A stretch of 6,361 bases of DNA from Clostridia bacterium (GTDB lineage Bacteria; Bacillota_A; Clostridia; Lachnospirales; Lachnospiraceae): NCBI GenBank assembly GCA_012515365.1, contig JAAYYM010000066.1, positions 1 through 6,361 on the forward strand, given 5' to 3'. Below, in pieces: positions 5,553-6,361 of the stretch. A program made the position numbers and the translations under genes. The notes under the pieces are model-generated. The model saw only the letters and a list, made by a program, of their open reading frames with translations, did no database searches and was not told the DNA's origin. Position 1 is the first letter of the stretch, and every line of letters starts with the position of its first letter.

Positions 5553-5601
5553 AGAAAAGATTTTGCGAAGGATAAAAAAGCAATAAGGGTGTTGTATTAT
5601 A

Positions 5602-6361
5602 ATGAATGATTGGGAAATGGACGAAGAGGCGGCACAAAGAAGGGCAGAACGACGTGCTAAGCATAGACAGGAAATGTTACGCAGTAAAAGACGGCAGATG
5701 TTATTTCGTAAGCTGTTTAAGCTGTTCTTACCATTTATACTGGGTGCAGCTGTCATAGGATTACTTATATTTGCAGGAACGAAAATATTTGAAAAAGCAC
5801 AGGGCACGGACGAATCGAATCAGACAATATCAGCAGAAAATCTGACCTTGTCTGATAGTGTCAGCAGTGCTTCTCTTAGTGATAATACAGTATCAGAAAA
5901 TGAGGCAGAGGAGCAGACCGCCCTCATACCTACAGCCACGGCAAACGAACAGACACTCAGCCTGGGCGCAGACATTGTGAGCGAGCATGCCATTTTGGTA
6001 GACGAAAGTCAAAACCTGATTTTGGCACAAAAGGATGCGCAGACTAAAATCTGGCCGGCATCCATGACAAAGGTATTGACGGTATTGGTTGCAGCAGAGC
6101 ATGTTACAGACCTTGATGATACCTTTACGATGACATTAGATATTACAGATTACAGCTATGTGAATGACTGCAGTAATGTAGGATTTTTAGAACATGAAAC
6201 AGTAACTGTGCGTGATCTCTTCTACGGAACGATCCTTAAATCCGGAGCAGATGCAGCAGTGGGACTTGCTACTTATGTGGCGGGATCTCATGAAGCGTTT
6301 GTAGATATGATGAATGAAAAACTGGATGAACTGGGCATGTCCGATACTGCACATTTTACGA
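5602..6361 (+). CDS. Membrane-anchored D-alanyl-D-alanine carboxypeptidase (peptidase S11, DacA/DacF type), 3' end outside window
   Basis: A penicillin-binding-type serine carboxypeptidase that would trim the terminal D-Ala from peptidoglycan stem peptides outside the cell. The 253 codons present begin at ATG 5602 (a stop at 5584-5586 rules out an earlier start; the ribosome binding site AAGGG at 5585-5589 is weak and distant). Residues 1-40 are a highly basic cytoplasmic tail, 41-59 (LFLPFILGAAVIGLLIFAG) a single membrane anchor, and about 66-122 a Ser/Thr/Glu-rich spacer that puts the enzyme away from the membrane. The catalytic domain shows SxxK as Ser154-Met-Thr-Lys157 (WPASMTKVL), 60 residues before the second motif, SGADAA (Ser214-Gly-Ala216), where the usual motif is Ser-x-Asn. 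The KTG motif would lie past the window edge. The N-terminal signal-anchor layout, rather than a cleaved signal plus C-terminal amphipathic helix as in E. coli PBP5, is notable. Beta-lactamase or another serine hydrolase is possible but less likely. Confidence 0.88.
   Translation, partial: MNDWEMDEEAAQRRAERRAKHRQEMLRSKRRQMLFRKLFKLFLPFILGAAVIGLLIFAGTKIFEKAQGTDESNQTISAENLTLSDSVSSASLSDNTVSENEAEEQTALIPTATANEQTLSLGADIVSEHAILVDESQNLILAQKDAQTKIWPASMTKVLTVLVAAEHVTDLDDTFTMTLDITDYSYVNDCSNVGFLEHETVTVRDLFYGTILKSGADAAVGLATYVAGSHEAFVDMMNEKLDELGMSDTAHFT

Noticed and set aside
5598..5603. TATAAT as a -10 element
   Set aside because: It overlaps the carboxypeptidase start codon at 5602 and could not produce a translatable leader for that gene.

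Overview
The window is about 6.4 kb of AT-rich, densely coded DNA. It looks like the chromosome of a low-GC, Gram-positive, anaerobic Clostridia relative, most likely a gut Lachnospiraceae. This is an inference from the strong GGAGG ribosome binding sites, near-consensus sigma-A promoters, short intergenic gaps with U-tailed hairpin terminators, and the gene content (PTS Enzyme I, cytoplasmic GH43, rubredoxin-like/GltB2 fusion, S11 D-Ala-D-Ala carboxypeptidase). All six genes I can support lie on the plus strand. Both ends of the window cut a gene. I see no tRNA, rRNA, IS element, CRISPR array, attachment site or origin, and no gene-free stretch over 300 bases (the longest is 255 bases, 3449-3703).

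Layout. 1-1014: C-terminal part of PTS Enzyme I (ptsI), with all PEP-domain catalytic residues but a C-terminus about 34 residues shorter than in E. coli. 1015-1158: gap with an inverted repeat (TTGTCA-N7-TGACAA) and no clear terminator. 1159-2142: intracellular GH43 glycosidase, closed by a very strong terminator at 2151-2188. 2195-3448: a two-gene operon with its own promoter, encoding a membrane SPFH/band-7 protein and a 66-residue Arc-like ribbon-helix-helix protein whose GTG start shares one base with the SPFH stop codon. A strong terminator at 3485-3521 ends it. 3546-5098: a consensus promoter, a leader of about 120 nt, and a 464-residue protein joining a rubredoxin-like Cys4 domain to a standalone FMN/[3Fe-4S] glutamate-synthase domain. 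5192-5494: a 100-residue Dabb (A/B barrel) protein. 5602-end: the N-terminal two thirds or so of a membrane-anchored D-alanyl-D-alanine carboxypeptidase.

How the genes relate. The window is mostly a row of independent one- or two-gene units, separated by terminators and promoters, rather than one pathway. Sugar uptake (Enzyme I) and hemicellulose-oligosaccharide cleavage (GH43) are adjacent but not obviously linked. The tightest unit is the SPFH-RHH pair. Its promoter carries two identical 8-bp palindromes (TGATATCA) with centres 11 bp apart, sitting in the spacer and over the -10 element. That is the geometry expected for an Arc-type RHH repressor, so the small protein may regulate its own operon. 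This is the best candidate here for an undescribed regulatory circuit. The second most interesting item is the rubredoxin-like/GltB2 fusion, which keeps its redox centres but lacks the amidotransferase and GXGXG domains of classical glutamate synthase.
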